A stretch of DNA of 64,000 nt, from the NCBI GenBank assembly GCA_021432635.1, contig MU270085.1:124001-188000 (forward strand), given 5' to 3'. Position 1 is the first letter of the stretch. Each line of letters begins with the position of its first letter. Shown here piece after piece: positions 1 to 10,897 of this stretch. The position numbers and the translations under genes were made by a program. The DNA comes from Thozetella sp. PMI_491. Its lineage: Eukaryota; Ascomycota; Sordariomycetes; Chaetosphaeriales; Chaetosphaeriaceae. The notes under the pieces are model-generated. The model had not been told where the DNA came from and did no database searches. It was given only the letters and a program-made list of their open reading frames with translations.

Positions 1-780
1 TGACAAGCGCGCGAAGTCCAAGTGCAGGGGACAAGCCAAGGCCGCTTCTAGTGAGACGTTTAGACGGGGTTCTGAGGTGTCGACGGAGGAGGGGGGCGGA
101 GACAAGAAAAGGAGACGGGAAAAGGAGAGGAGAGGGAGGAATATCCTGGTAGAGATATTAGAGAGACCGTGGGAGACAAAGGAGGAGGTGTCTAACAGCA
201 TAATACTCTCTACAGATGATGTAGGAGATTTCACCGCCCCGAAGCAAAATCCGCAGAGCAAGAGGCTCATCAAGCGGCTGTTCCACCCCTCGATATTGTC
301 CAGGAGCATGATGACTCGCTTCTTCTCGAACAGCCCCCACATTAGCCTACCAGCAATGCTGACCTTGTCGTTAGCCTTCTCGACCTCGTCTCTTCGTTTC
401 CTTGCGAGGTAGTCGTCTATGCCGTGCTCAAAAGACCTGACATAACCTGTCTGGAAATCTTCGCCTTTGTGCTTGGCTACGAAGCTAGAGTACGCGGCAA
501 ATTGGATGTCCAGCTCCTGGATCAGTCCTAGGATAGCGCTTCGGACCAATTCTGGTAGCTTTTCGAACCTGGGTGTCGCGCCGTCCGTCTTCTCTTTCAG
601 GTAGCGCTCTAGATATTCGAGTCTCGCTGTCTCGCATGCCAAGCGTGTACGCACAGTCGCTACGTCGTTGCCAAACCGTCTCGCGTCAACAACCACGCCA
701 GCCACAAATTGGAGGACGAGAACAGACGAGTGCACCGACTCCAGCGCGAAACCCGCTGCCCCAATACCTAGGTCCGCCAT
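1..780 (-). CDS. HeLo-domain protein (partial, runs off the window start)
   Basis: The frame opens at an ATG at 780 (MADLGIGAAGFALESVHSS...) and stays open on the minus strand to the window edge, so the C-terminus is missing. Residues 1-180 look like a HeLo domain: a hydrophobic N-terminal helix, then an arginine-rich helix (CETARLEYLERYL), a middle block IQELDIQFAAYSSFV, and the late block AGRLMWGLFEKKRVIMLLD that corresponds to the SLAKKTAWALYDGKSLEKIV region of Podospora HET-S. HeLo domains are membrane-targeting cell-death effectors, often fused to a prion-forming tail or a NACHT/NB-ARC core. Which applies here cannot be seen. From about 270 downward the translation becomes low-complexity and may be intronic. 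The gene is divergent from the kinase-ankyrin gene 380 bp away. The domain call is by motif resemblance only. Confidence 0.6.
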   Translation of the reverse strand, partial: MADLGIGAAGFALESVHSSVLVLQFVAGVVVDARRFGNDVATVRTRLACETARLEYLERYLKEKTDGATPRFEKLPELVRSAILGLIQELDIQFAAYSSFVAKHKGEDFQTGYVRSFEHGIDDYLARKRRDEVEKANDKVSIAGRLMWGLFEKKRVIMLLDNIEGWNSRLMSLLLCGFCFGAVKSPTSSVESIMLLDTSSFVSHGLSNISTRIFLPLLSFSRLLFLSPPPSSVDTSEPRLNVSLEAALACPLHLDFARLS

Positions 781-1160
781 GCTTGTTTCAGCTGCCGTGT
801 GAAGTTGGAGAGTCTGTTCAAATAGTTATAGGATGGTATATGGCAAACCCTATCGAGAAGAGAAGCCGGGCGCGAAGCTTGGAGTAGAAATGACAAGTGG
901 AAGACGGGAAGCCCCGCACATTGATGTGCACTTTCTGCCTCTATGTGACCTTTGCTGCGTAAATCACGTGGGTATTGTGCCCAATATGGTGGCGTCCGAC
1001 ATGGTTCGGCCTGATGAGGCTGAGCATCGTCCAACACGGACTGTCGAGCGAGCGCGAGTTGCGCACATAACCTGCCGACAGCACTTATCTACAGCTTACA
1101 TATTCATGTTCTACACGCGCAACTCGTAGATTCTCGCCAGCCTCAAAGACTTTTATCGAT
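781..1160. promoter_or_regulatory. Shared divergent promoter region
   Basis: This is the 380 bp between the start codons of the HeLo gene (minus) and the kinase-ankyrin gene (plus). No other credible coding sequence lies here. A common upstream region makes co-regulation of the pair possible, but no specific operator was recognised. Confidence 0.4.
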
Positions 1161-4100
1161 ATGTCCATACAGTCCAACCGGTCGTACACAATTCTCAACA
1201 ACGACGAAGTCACGTCGTCTCGTCTCAGCACTCTCAACGACTTCTTCGAGCTCCTCCAGAGCCGCCATGTCAAGAGGGTGACGCTAAAGAGCTACAACAA
1301 CTACCTCTCCAGAGTTCTCAGCAATCGTGGCAGTCAGTTCGTCGTTTACGCGGGAGACGGCATAGAGGCGGATGGCCCGCTGCGTGTCGTTGTCAAGTTG
1401 GCTAGAGTACGACTTGGTAACGATAGGCTGCCGCGCGACCAGGAAGCTGGGGTGGGTCAATTTTGTGCTCTTCTATCTCCCTGCAACCCAGACACTCCTC
1501 TGGCATTTTCTTTCTTTCTTTTCCTCGCGGAAACATCATACTAAAGACGTTACAGCGCGTCGCAAGCTCAGTCTACAGAGAGATCTCGGTCCTGACGCAC
1601 CCTCAGCTTTGGCAGCACGATCACATCATCCGACTGCTCTGGTACGATCTGATCGAAGATGAGATCGGCACATATGCCCCAGCTCTTATCGTCGAGCGTG
1701 CCGAGTTCGGCAACTTAGCGGCCTTTCTCGACGAACGACGCTCTAACCTAGACGAGGCGGCCAAAGGATACCTATCAGCCGGGGTAACAGCCGGTCTCCA
1801 TGCTTTGCATGGAGCGTCAGTTATACATGGAGATGTCAAATGTGAGAACATTCTAATCTGCAGGGCCGGAGAAACAGGTAGTCTGTTCAATTATACGCCC
1901 AAGGTGGCTGATTTTGGGTCGTCTATATTCGTGGCCCCGGTCCCCGACCACGAACTCCCTCGATACAGCGGAACTCCCCTTACCAATGCACCCGAGGTCA
2001 GCCGGCAGACTACTTTGGAGAATCGTCTTGACGCACTCGGGCTGGTGCGCTGCGACGCTTATTCCCTCGGTTTGCTGATATTCGAAGTTGCCATTGGCAG
2101 CCTGCCTTGTGAGATGACTGCCAAGGACGATTCCGTGATGGCATATGCGCAGAAGAAGCTCGAATCGACTGAGATGTCCACCAATGGGCAAAGGGCCTTC
2201 GCACAGGTGTTTCAGAGTCTACTCCCATACAGTGCTAGCTCCCGCTGCGGAGACTTGTCCGTGGTCACGTCGACGTTCCAAGGGCTACATACAAATCCAC
2301 AAGCACTGTAGGCAACATCATGATCCCTATGAGATACATGCATAACAATCACTGATACTAGTTTAACTCCAAGCGCCAAGGCGGTCACCAACAAAGTCAG
2401 CCCAGAGAGAAAGCTCGTCCAAAGCTTCGGAGGCCCCTCCTACTTCGATTTCACCCTCGACATCGAGCTGGAGAGCGAGCCAGACACTCAAGCCCAGATA
2501 TACTCTAACTTAAAGAAAAATTCCAAGTCGCAAGATGTCACGACTGCCGGCAAGGCCCTTTTTCAGCTAGCACTTGCCAGCGCAACTGGTTTCGGAACAC
2601 CCTACAACTTGGACGAGGCCCTTGATTATGCTCTGCAGTCGTCGAAGAAAGGCTATCTCCCTGCTATGGCAGTGACGGTTGCGTGGTACGGAGTCCACAA
2701 GCGAGCGCTTCCGGTAGACGTGGACGTTCAGATTGACTGGCTTTTTGAGGCAACCGCCTGGGGCTCATTCACCGCCGCCAGCATTCTGAAGCGACTAGAC
2801 CTCGGCCAGTATGCTAAGGCCCGGGAGGCATTCCATCGCAGTGGTGGCTACAATCAGTTTTACCACAGCGCGGCTCCTCCTGCGCATCTACTTACTCTAG
2901 ATTTCATCAAGACTATCTCCGTTGGTATTAAGTCAGTAGATCAGCTGGGCGAGCTCGCAGAGCTCGCCGCTACGTATGGGGCCATTCATTTGATGGCACA
3001 CCTGCTGGATGTCTGCGGGCTTAACCCAAATCTGACAAATCCTTATGGCGAGTCGCTGGTACTACTCTGCTGCAAAGCAGGCCACCTGGAACTGCTGAGC
3101 GTGAGAGCTCCCCCTCTGCTTCTCAAGCTGATTTTAAGCCTTGGGAAATCGCCTGATGGCTTGTTAACCAGAGTCTTTAGCTTCTCAAAACCAGGGGTGC
3201 GACAATCACTCCCGGCGACAGCTCAATGAGCCAGACAGCTGAATCCCCATTCCACTGGTTGATCGCTTTCGAGGACGACCAGGTCCAAGAAGCCGCACAA
3301 CTCTTGGCAGATATGGGTAAAGGCCTCGCCTCCAGGGCAAACATGGTGTGGAATCACCCCAGCATCGATCTGCCAGGAAGATTTCCGCTGGGGAGCCCCC
3401 TACATTTCGCTGCACATGCCAACAGCGCCACGTGTGTCAACACTTGTGTCGATGTCATCGGGACTCCGCTGAACTGGCCCGGCGATTCCGAGCTTACCCC
3501 TTTCGAACTGGGCTGCGCGCGCCGGAAGTTGCAATTTTCTCGAGCCATGGTAGCTAGGGGATGTCTCGAGCACCGTGACGACAACCTGGAAGCATTGCAT
3601 GAATTTGCTTCTCTTCTAAAGTATGAAGCATGGACTGCCGCAGCCCTGGACGCGATGCCGTTAGATTCGCATGTTGATGAGATGCTGGAGCTGGTGCTCT
3701 CAAAGCAACCCGAATACCTGAACCAGACGAAGGATGGCGGCTTCACCCCCATCATGCAGGCCGTGACATACCGCGACCGCACGACGGTCAGGGCCCTGGT
3801 AGATCGCGGCTGCGATGTCAATGCTGAGACATCCCTGGGAAACTACAAAAAGACCGCACTCACATTTGTCACAGAGACGAAAATGCAGCACGAGCCAGAC
3901 GATATCGTGGAAATCCTACTTGAAGCAAAAGCCGATCTTCACCACTGTAACGGACATGGCATGCAGCCTTTGCATTACGCTGTTAGGAACAACTGTCCCC
4001 TCACGACCGAGAAGTTTATCCGGTACGGGGCGGACGTGAACAACACCACCGAGTTGCTCGGCACTCCGCTGCACTGGGCTGCCCTGTACGGATCGCTCGA

Positions 4101-5130
4101 AGCAGCCCGGGTTCTTCTCGAGAATGGTGCAGATCCTCGTGCCGAATTTCCACTGGGGAACTTGCACTCGCGTAGTTGGGACAAGCTAACGCCACTGGCC
4201 ATCGCTGCCCTGCGATTGCGACGGCCACTTGTTGAACTTCTTCTTCGTCATGACTCCGGCTGGCTCGCACGACCTGTATCAGGCCACACGGTTTTGCACC
4301 TCGCTGTGACGGATATAGAGCCAAAAATGCTCGAGATGCTCTTAGGCATTCAGAATTTCTGCGACCCGAAGGTTCTGAACCATCGAGCCGAGAGAGGGGG
4401 CGCCACGGCGGCTGTGTTGTGTGCAGCGAATCCCGGCCGCCACAAGCACTTAGCCCTGCTGCTCGAGGCTGGTGCTGACCCGAACATCAAGACCGAGTCG
4501 GGCCATACCGCTCTAGATGTTGCGATTGAATACTCAGATAGCTTGCGTATGTGGTTACAAGAGCTTCACGAGTGCCGAGAGAGCGGCAACACACGGCGAC
4601 TGGAGGAGCTCAGAGGCGAAGCATATCGTATGCTCGGGGCGGTCAGTTCTCATGACGTCCCTACCAATGCTATCGTGCTCGCTGCTCAGGATAGATCGGG
4701 CGGTGATGAGGATACCATCCCCATTTCCATGCTACCACGGTCGAGATCTGAAAGCCTGGGAGAGCCCGAGAGCGACTCGGAAGATGAAGTCATGGGAGAT
4801 ACTGAATACGAAAGAATAGAGGTCACCGAGAAAGAGATAGTGGAAAGCGTCGGAGGCTATTCACATCGCATACACGAAGACTCCGACTCGAATCTATCAG
4901 CACTCAGCCCGGACAGCGAGGACTTGGATGATGTTGCGAAAGCCGCTGGAGCATGCGAAACAAGATACATAGACGCGTTGGATGAGTTGAATTCCTGGGA
5001 GCCCACCATTGAGCTGCTGAAAAGAAAAGGTGGCGAGAGGTCGAGTAAAGAGTCGTTTGACCGACTTGTGGCCGGCTCGCTCGACTACAGACCCGAGTAT
5101 CTCCCAGACTCATTCTGGCGGAGTGGCTAA
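1161..5130 (+). CDS. Protein kinase with Sel1-like region and ankyrin repeats
   Basis: Spliced model 1161..1451, 1556..2307, 2362..3100, 3181..5130 gives 1243 aa. The first intron (104 nt) has an ACTAA branch site before its acceptor, and all introns restore frame. The kinase domain spans roughly residues 60-350: a VVVK lysine, a conserved Glu in SVYREISVL, the catalytic loop HGDVKCENIL (HxDxKxxN complete) and DFGSS. The catalytic residues are present, so it is probably active. Residues about 400-500 look like Sel1/TPR-type helices (GKALFQLALASATGFG, DEALDYALQSSKKGY). Residues about 570-1050 hold at least six degenerate ankyrin repeats (e.g. GTPLHWAALYGSLEAARVLL, HTALDVAIEYSD). The last 150 residues are acidic. 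The divergent HeLo neighbour suggests a sensor/effector pair. That is inference; the domain assignments are seen in the sequence. Confidence 0.85.
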
Positions 5131-5973
5131 CAAAACTACTTTTTCTGCTCTTGTATCTTAAAGCCACTTGCTGACTGGTGAATTTCTTTGGTGATAGCTC
5201 CCTCGCTGTGGCCGCGAAGCAATCTCAACATCGGGTAGGTTCCGTCGCCATTGCCCGGTAGATAGTGGCTAGGATACGGTAGTATTTCATCACATAAAAC
5301 GAATACACGAGCGATGCCTGTTTGCTAGCGCTTTGAGGCTCGTGGGAACTTTCGGAGCCGTCGCAGTTCTCGGCGTTCGATGCCGCGCCAAGGGCCCTAC
5401 GAAGTCAGACTAGAGAGCAAAATACACGGCGGGGCCCGACTGATGTATTACGTGGTGCTGCAAATGTCGTTGGGTAAATATTTCCGAATGAATGTATCTA
5501 GTTGTATAAAATATAATTAAAACGGTAATATTCACACAAACGGCCACATACAGTCAAGACCGTATTTAAAAGCATTAAATACCAACTTTTACTAGGCTAT
5601 ATTAGTTAGTTAGCGTAACTTATAAGATAGTGATCTAAGAATATTAAGGAGGGGGGAGAGGTTTACAAAATATTGCGCGATTTTACCACAGCCTTAGGGC
5701 CTAGGTCCCAGGCAGCTGACTTTGACCAGATATTGGCTCCACCGTACGGAAACCCCGCACAAGAGGCCCGTTACTCAGCGATAGTGTGCTGCATCCAATT
5801 TTTTGTTGATGCTATATCCTTTTTCCCTTGCTGCGATTCTGGGCATGCAAGAGTTCGCGCATCCCTAACTGACACCAAGGGTTGGTTGCCTGGCAAGATC
5901 AACCTTGTTACCTGTAGCGCACGTCTGGTCGGCCCAAGAGCCTCCCACGGGGCCGGGCACTGGTCGACAAGAC
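5131..5973. other. Intergenic, AT-rich
   Basis: No convincing gene. About 5460-5660 is strongly AT-rich, with poly-A/T runs and the duplicated tetranucleotide motif ttagttag, suggesting old decayed repeat DNA. The last part is the promoter of the downstream regulator. An in-frame upstream Met at 5905 could lengthen that protein by 23 residues. Confidence 0.4.
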
Positions 5974-8012
5974 ATGAATTCCAGCCCCGGAGTTGCTCTA
6001 TCTCGAGCGGCTCTGAAGCCTTGCATCCATTGTCGAAAGAGAAAGGTCAAGTGTGACCGTGGCAACCCGTGTGCAGAATGTGTGCGGTTTGCCAAGGCTT
6101 GTAGTTATGAAGACACGGTAGCGGACACCAACGCCCGAGAGCCGCATGCACAAGATCAGGGAGATCTCCAGCACCGCTTGGATCGGCTGGAGAAGCTACT
6201 CGAGGAGAAAGAGGCCAAGGCAGCCTTTCCAGAGTCGCATCAAAGGTCCATCGCGAAGACGGGTCAGATGTTGCCAGAGCCGAGCTCATTTGTCCAAACG
6301 GCCTTGCACCTTGTGGCCAATAGCAGCGAGGATGAATCCGGCGTGCTGATGACGGCTTCCGGTACGACGCTCTATGTGGCTGGCGGGTTTTGGGCCAAGC
6401 TCTTCGAGGAGGTGAGTGGATCTTGGCTGATACCAAGGCTACGATCTAATCGAGCAAGACGGACGAATTGCATATGCTTCTGCAGCCCCTTCAGCATCCT
6501 GCCGCCACCCTCAGCCCACCGATCCATTCCCACGACCCTACGCTAGACTTATCCTTGGATACGCCTCATCCCTCGATCCAACAAGCCGACGTGCTGTGCA
6601 ACCTCTTCTTTGCACGGGTTGAGCCTTTCATCCGCATCCTCCACGAGCCGACATTCCGGAAAGAGTACCGCTCCTTGCAACTAGGCAAGTGCAGCACGCC
6701 CGACGAATTCGAAGCACTTCTGAGCGCCATTTACTTGTTGACCATCCTTGTCACGGATAAGTCTATGGTACAGGACATCTTTGGACAGCCGAAGGCCGAG
6801 GTCCTTTGCCGTTCCCGTCGGTTCGCCGAAGCATCCCTATCCCGGATCGGGTTTATGCGCAGCCGCAGTATGCTCTCGTTCCAAGCCCTCCTCTACCACA
6901 TAGTAAGTTACACATGGGTGTTGCTTGTTCCGAACGTGCTTTCTGACACGGGCTTACTTGCAATAAGACGTTCCTTTACGAGGCTGGCGATTATGAAACC
7001 GCGACGTCCATGGTAGGCCTGGCTCAGCAGATCAGTCGGCGCCTGGGCCTCCACCGAGACGCGTCTGCATCGGTTGATCCATTTGCCTTCGAGATTAGGA
7101 AACGTGCAGCCAACCATCTCGCCTTCTTGGTCTATCGTGGTTACGAAAACGAGGGCATTGATTGCATCATCCCCATCGCATCCGTCATGAATCTTGCTCC
7201 GATGAATGCTGATGATATCACCTGGGAAGAGTGGCTCTACACCAAGTTTGCGCCGCGGCCGGTGGGCAAGCAGGGATATACCGACATGACATTTGCGGTC
7301 GTGCGCCCACAGTTGGCCCTGCTCATGACCAGCATGTTGACTCAAATAGCCCATCTGACAACTGAGCAGTCGGCAGCGCTTCTCGGGCAAGCGCGCACAG
7401 AACTTACGTTGCGGTATACGCAGCATTTCGACCTCGACCAGCCCATGCAAAAGTTGGTGGAAGGGTACATCAGATTGTACCTGGAAACGATCAAACTTGC
7501 TGTTGACATCGGGCACGTGAAGCACGGACGCGAGGGGGGCACAGAATTCAAAAACAGGCAAGCCGACCTTGGGTGAGGAGGAAGCATGCGACTGACGGTC
7601 CTGCAGCATTTTTTTTCGGGCCACGCATATACTGGCAGAAGTCGAAGCAATCGAAGCTGAGGCCGGGACGTTCGGGTGGGCGTGGATATTTCGTGCGTGT
7701 CCACATTGGCACGCGACCGCAGCACTCCTCTGCCATATCGCGCATCGGCTGGACTGTTTCACGCCGCAAGACGTTGATAGGGCGTGGCGTCAAGTGGAAA
7801 TATTCTTCCGGCGCCACGACAATGCTGAATTCTCGGTTCGGGCTAGCCCAGCATGGCAGGTCATGGAACACTTCCGGCAGATGGCCAAGGATCGCCAAGC
7901 GGCCGCTTGCCTGCAGCGCGCAGACATGGACTGGAACTCGCTGCTCCAGCTCGACCAAGACATTGATTTCAGGGATGGGACTGGGCTCGCTCCTAGTGAA
8001 TTCCAGCTCTAG
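5974..8012 (+). CDS. Zn2Cys6 transcription factor with fungal MHR domain
   Basis: Spliced model 5974..6411, 6459..6902, 6968..7572, 7607..8012 gives 630 aa. The zinc cluster is at the N-terminus (C17, C20, C27, C33, C36, C43; PCIHCRKRKVKCDRGNPC), followed by a short coiled-coil-like linker (HRLDRLEKLLEEKEAK). The fungal transcription-factor middle homology region follows, with LFFARVEPFIRILHEPTF and ISRRLGLHRD. Intron 3 would be only 34 nt (canonical ends, GACTGAC branch site), unusually short. It is needed to join the obvious C-terminus (WRQVEIFFRRHDNAEF), so the junction could differ. I chose Met 5974 because it sits just before the zinc cluster. The gene lies 600 bp upstream of a reductase and reads in the same direction. 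Repeated CGG palindromes lie in between. Confidence 0.85.
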
Positions 8013-8126
8013 GAGAGAGAGTGTAGCGACGACGTTGATTAGGGAACATGTGGGCGTCGGATACATGAGCGCTAATGGGGCTTTACATTTAATTGAGCCG
8101 CCTGGCGATTGGCGGTGGCAATCGTA

Positions 8127-8255
8127 CCAATCAGATCGCAACATATCGCTATTTGTGGACCGGTTTGGCAGCGGCGAGCTCGCCGCCGTCGGTGCCAATC
8201 AGATCGCACGCGACAGCTTCAGAGGTAGGCTGCCCCACCGCCGGCGAGCTCGCCG
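8127..8255. promoter_or_regulatory. Duplicated promoter module: CCAAT box plus CGG-N8-CCG palindrome
   Basis: The 14-mer CCAATCAGATCGCA occurs at 8127-8140 and 8195-8208. The 14-mer palindrome CGGCGAGCTCGCCG occurs at 8172-8185 and 8242-8255. Each CCAAT element precedes its palindrome by 45-47 nt, while the sequence between differs. CGG...CCG inverted triplets are the usual binding sites of Zn2Cys6 dimers, and CCAAT is bound by the HAP complex. The module sits 350-480 bp upstream of the reductase and just after the Zn2Cys6 gene, so it may be the target of that regulator. That link is inference. Confidence 0.5.
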
Positions 8256-8611
8256 CCCCACGCTTCTGTTCGCGAAGGGTTACCAAGCCTGATTTCGTCA
8301 GATTTGTCACGACTCCTAGTCGGCCTCGATGTTTGATGCTGAAAAATCACAGTTATTCCCTGTCCCGCAACTTCTTTGAGATGGGTCCGTCGAGGAATAC
8401 ATATATAGCCAGGTGGCGATCGACCCCAAGTCACAATATCGGCAGCATCATCAAGCAATCGAGTTCACTTCCAGCATCAACAGCAGCCTACTTCCACTGC
8501 TTCGAGATAAAATTTGTCCACAAGTAACCGTTAAATTCCAACATACAGCCAGCTTTGCTTCTTCTTTCCAGACAACAGCGTCTTCCTAGTCAAACCATCC
8601 TCATATCGAAA

Positions 8612-9778
8612 ATGGCCCCTACCATCTTCATGTAAGCTGAGCCGCCTCGCTCTTCGCCATTAGCCCAGGCATAACTGACTATTTGCAGCACTGGTGTAAC
8701 CGGCTATATTGGCGGCCACGCCACTCTCCTCATGGCTGCGAAGCACCCGGAATGGCAGATCAATGCCCTAGTCCGTGATGAGGCCAAGGCCGCCGCCATC
8801 AAGAAGGCTATTCCATCGGTGAACACTGTCATTGGCTCTCTTTCCGACCTTGATATCCTCTCGCAGGAGAGTGCCAAGGCAGACGTGGTTTTGAGTAGGT
8901 ACGGCCGCCTTGAGGATGCTGCGCTCTGCTGACTGGGAAATCTAGACCTCGCGTCGGCAGACGATATCCCGGCCATCAAGGCTTACCTCCGGGGACTAAG
9001 CGAGCGCCCCGCTGGTGCTAAGCGCTTCCTGATCCACACGTCTGGCACAGGCATGTTGGCCGACTTCAGCACAGGCGCCGGCAACGAAGCTCCCAGGATC
9101 TACTCAGATGTGGACGACGTGGATGAAATCACGTCCCTGCCTCTGACTCACTTCCGCCGCGACGTCGAGCTCGAAGTCATCAACGGCGGAGAGGCGCTCA
9201 ATGTGCAGACGGCCATTGTCTCGCCCCCCACCATCTACGGCATCGGCCAAGGCCCGCTCAAGAACCGCAGCATCCAGGTCCCCGCGCTGATTCACGGCGT
9301 CCTGAGCCGCGGAAAAAGCTTTACTGTCGGAGATGGCAAGAACGTCTGGGATCTCGTGCATGTCGACGATGTCTCTCGTGCCTTCATCCTTCTCACAGAG
9401 GAGGCTTTGAAGGAGAATGGCGGGGCTGCCTCCTGGGGCAAAGATGGCTACTATTTCACGGACGCAAATGAATTTGTGGGTTGTCATGGCTATTTCTCGA
9501 GCGCTGTCCACAAGGCTAACACATAAGCGTAGCGATGGGTCGAGATTGCCCAAGCTGTGGCCAAGTATCTGGCCGATAAAGGAGTCATCCCCACGGCTGA
9601 GCTCGACAAGCTTTCCCCGGAAGAATCCGCCAAAATACACCCATGGGGTCCTCTCATCTGGGGAAGCAACGCCCGGAGCCGGGGACAACGTTTGCGCAAA
9701 TTGGGATGGAAGCCCGAGTCTCCAACCGTGTTTGAGGAGCTTCCCGCTATGGTTGAGGCGGAACGTAAGCAACTTTAG
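8612..9778 (+). CDS. Extended SDR / NAD(P)-dependent epimerase-reductase-like protein
   Basis: Spliced model 8612..8631, 8689..8894, 8946..9475, 9533..9778 gives 333 aa. The N-terminal exon is only 20 nt. The joined N-terminus MAPTIFITGVTGYIGGHAT has the Rossmann TGxxGxxG motif split across an intron. Later landmarks are VVLNLASADD, FLIHTSGTGML, the substrate-lid region SPPTIYGIGQGP and VHVDDVSRAF, all typical of atypical or extended SDRs. The classical YxxxK pair is not clear, since the corresponding segment reads THFRRDVE. The protein is expected to be soluble and cytosolic; the substrate is unknown. It follows a Zn2Cys6 gene and the duplicated CGG palindrome, which suggests a two-gene regulated unit. 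Confidence 0.85.
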
Positions 9779-10897
9779 TAGCTAGATGTGGATTTTTTCT
9801 AGTTATTATTCTTATTCTTGGCAAAAGGATTTATAGAGTAAATTGCATTAAATAGATTATCGGTAGGTTATTTAAAATAAAATAAAAATCCCAAGTTAGG
9901 TAGTTATGATGTTTTCAGGCCCAGAGCGACACCAGGGCCTTAGCTGCGAACGGTAAGAGTATGTTTGGTGTGCGAAACACGCGACAAAGGAAATAATGCC
10001 GGTAAACTAGAGGCATTAACTCGTTCGTTTGTCCTCTACACTATTGCTTTAGAGGAGTATTTCTGTGGGCAGATTAAACAAAATAGAGGAACTCAGTATG
10101 GCATCATCGAGGCCAGCAAGTGGTCTGCACTGCTGGCCGCTTCGCAGCGTCGGTCATCGAGATACAGTGGCTGGCTACATAATGTCCACAGCCTTGTCTC
10201 ACTCATGACTATCACCGACAGCATAATGTATTACGAATATCTCGAAATATAACGGTATAGACGCTAAGTAGAGAGACAATCCGTGTTTGCATACTGAGAT
10301 GCCAGAGGTAGCATAAGGGGGCGTCCTGGCTCCAGGTCTCCTCAAGCCTGGGACGTCGCCTCCCAGGCCCCCCCTGCCTGCCAACTGCCAGACTCTGGCC
10401 AGAGGGGGAGTGAAAGTGGATTTAGAGGGTTAGGGTGCACTCAGTGTGGTGGCTGACGACCGGGATCTGTCTTTGGTCCTTCCTTGTGAGGGGACCAAAA
10501 CAGCCCGGCCCGCTGTGGGGCGAGTTAGGAACTCAACTCCGGCAGCTGCGCACAAGCTTCAGCCGGCCGGCCATTCACATTCGCACGCCGACGTCATAGA
10601 GTTCACCATCTCACTTGACGTGCCTGGATCAGTGCCGACCCGAAACGCTCAGACCACGTCTCCCCCCGATGCCAAAATCTACCCCGCCAAAGCAGCATTG
10701 AAGCTGTTTGTTGCGCTTTCACCCCCCTCTTTGAGATCATCACCAACTCCGACCTAACTCCATCATCCTGCCACTACGCCATCCCACTTGCAATCCATCA
10801 TGGCCGGTCGCGACGACGATATCCTCGGTAATGCGGGTACATCTATGCCACATCCGCTCTGAGGAGTGTGCCGGCGACGGTAAATTGCAGCCCCACG
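9779..10897. other. Intergenic, partly AT-rich
   Basis: 9800-9960 is AT-rich trailer sequence after the reductase. 10300-10480 is GC-rich, with C-runs. A 95-codon reading frame at 9965-10252 resembles nothing I recognise. A possible short upstream exon for the next gene begins with an ATG at 10800 followed by a GTAATG donor, but it does not join in frame. Confidence 0.35.

Noticed and set aside
77-412. Plus-strand basic reading frame (KKRRREKERRGR)
   Set aside because: It is antisense to the HeLo-domain frame, which shows real domain similarity on the minus strand.
1161-1300. Amyloid signalling motif at the kinase N-terminus matching the HeLo partner
   Set aside because: The asparagine-containing stretch does not match HRAM, PP or sigma motifs, and the HeLo C-terminus is outside the window.
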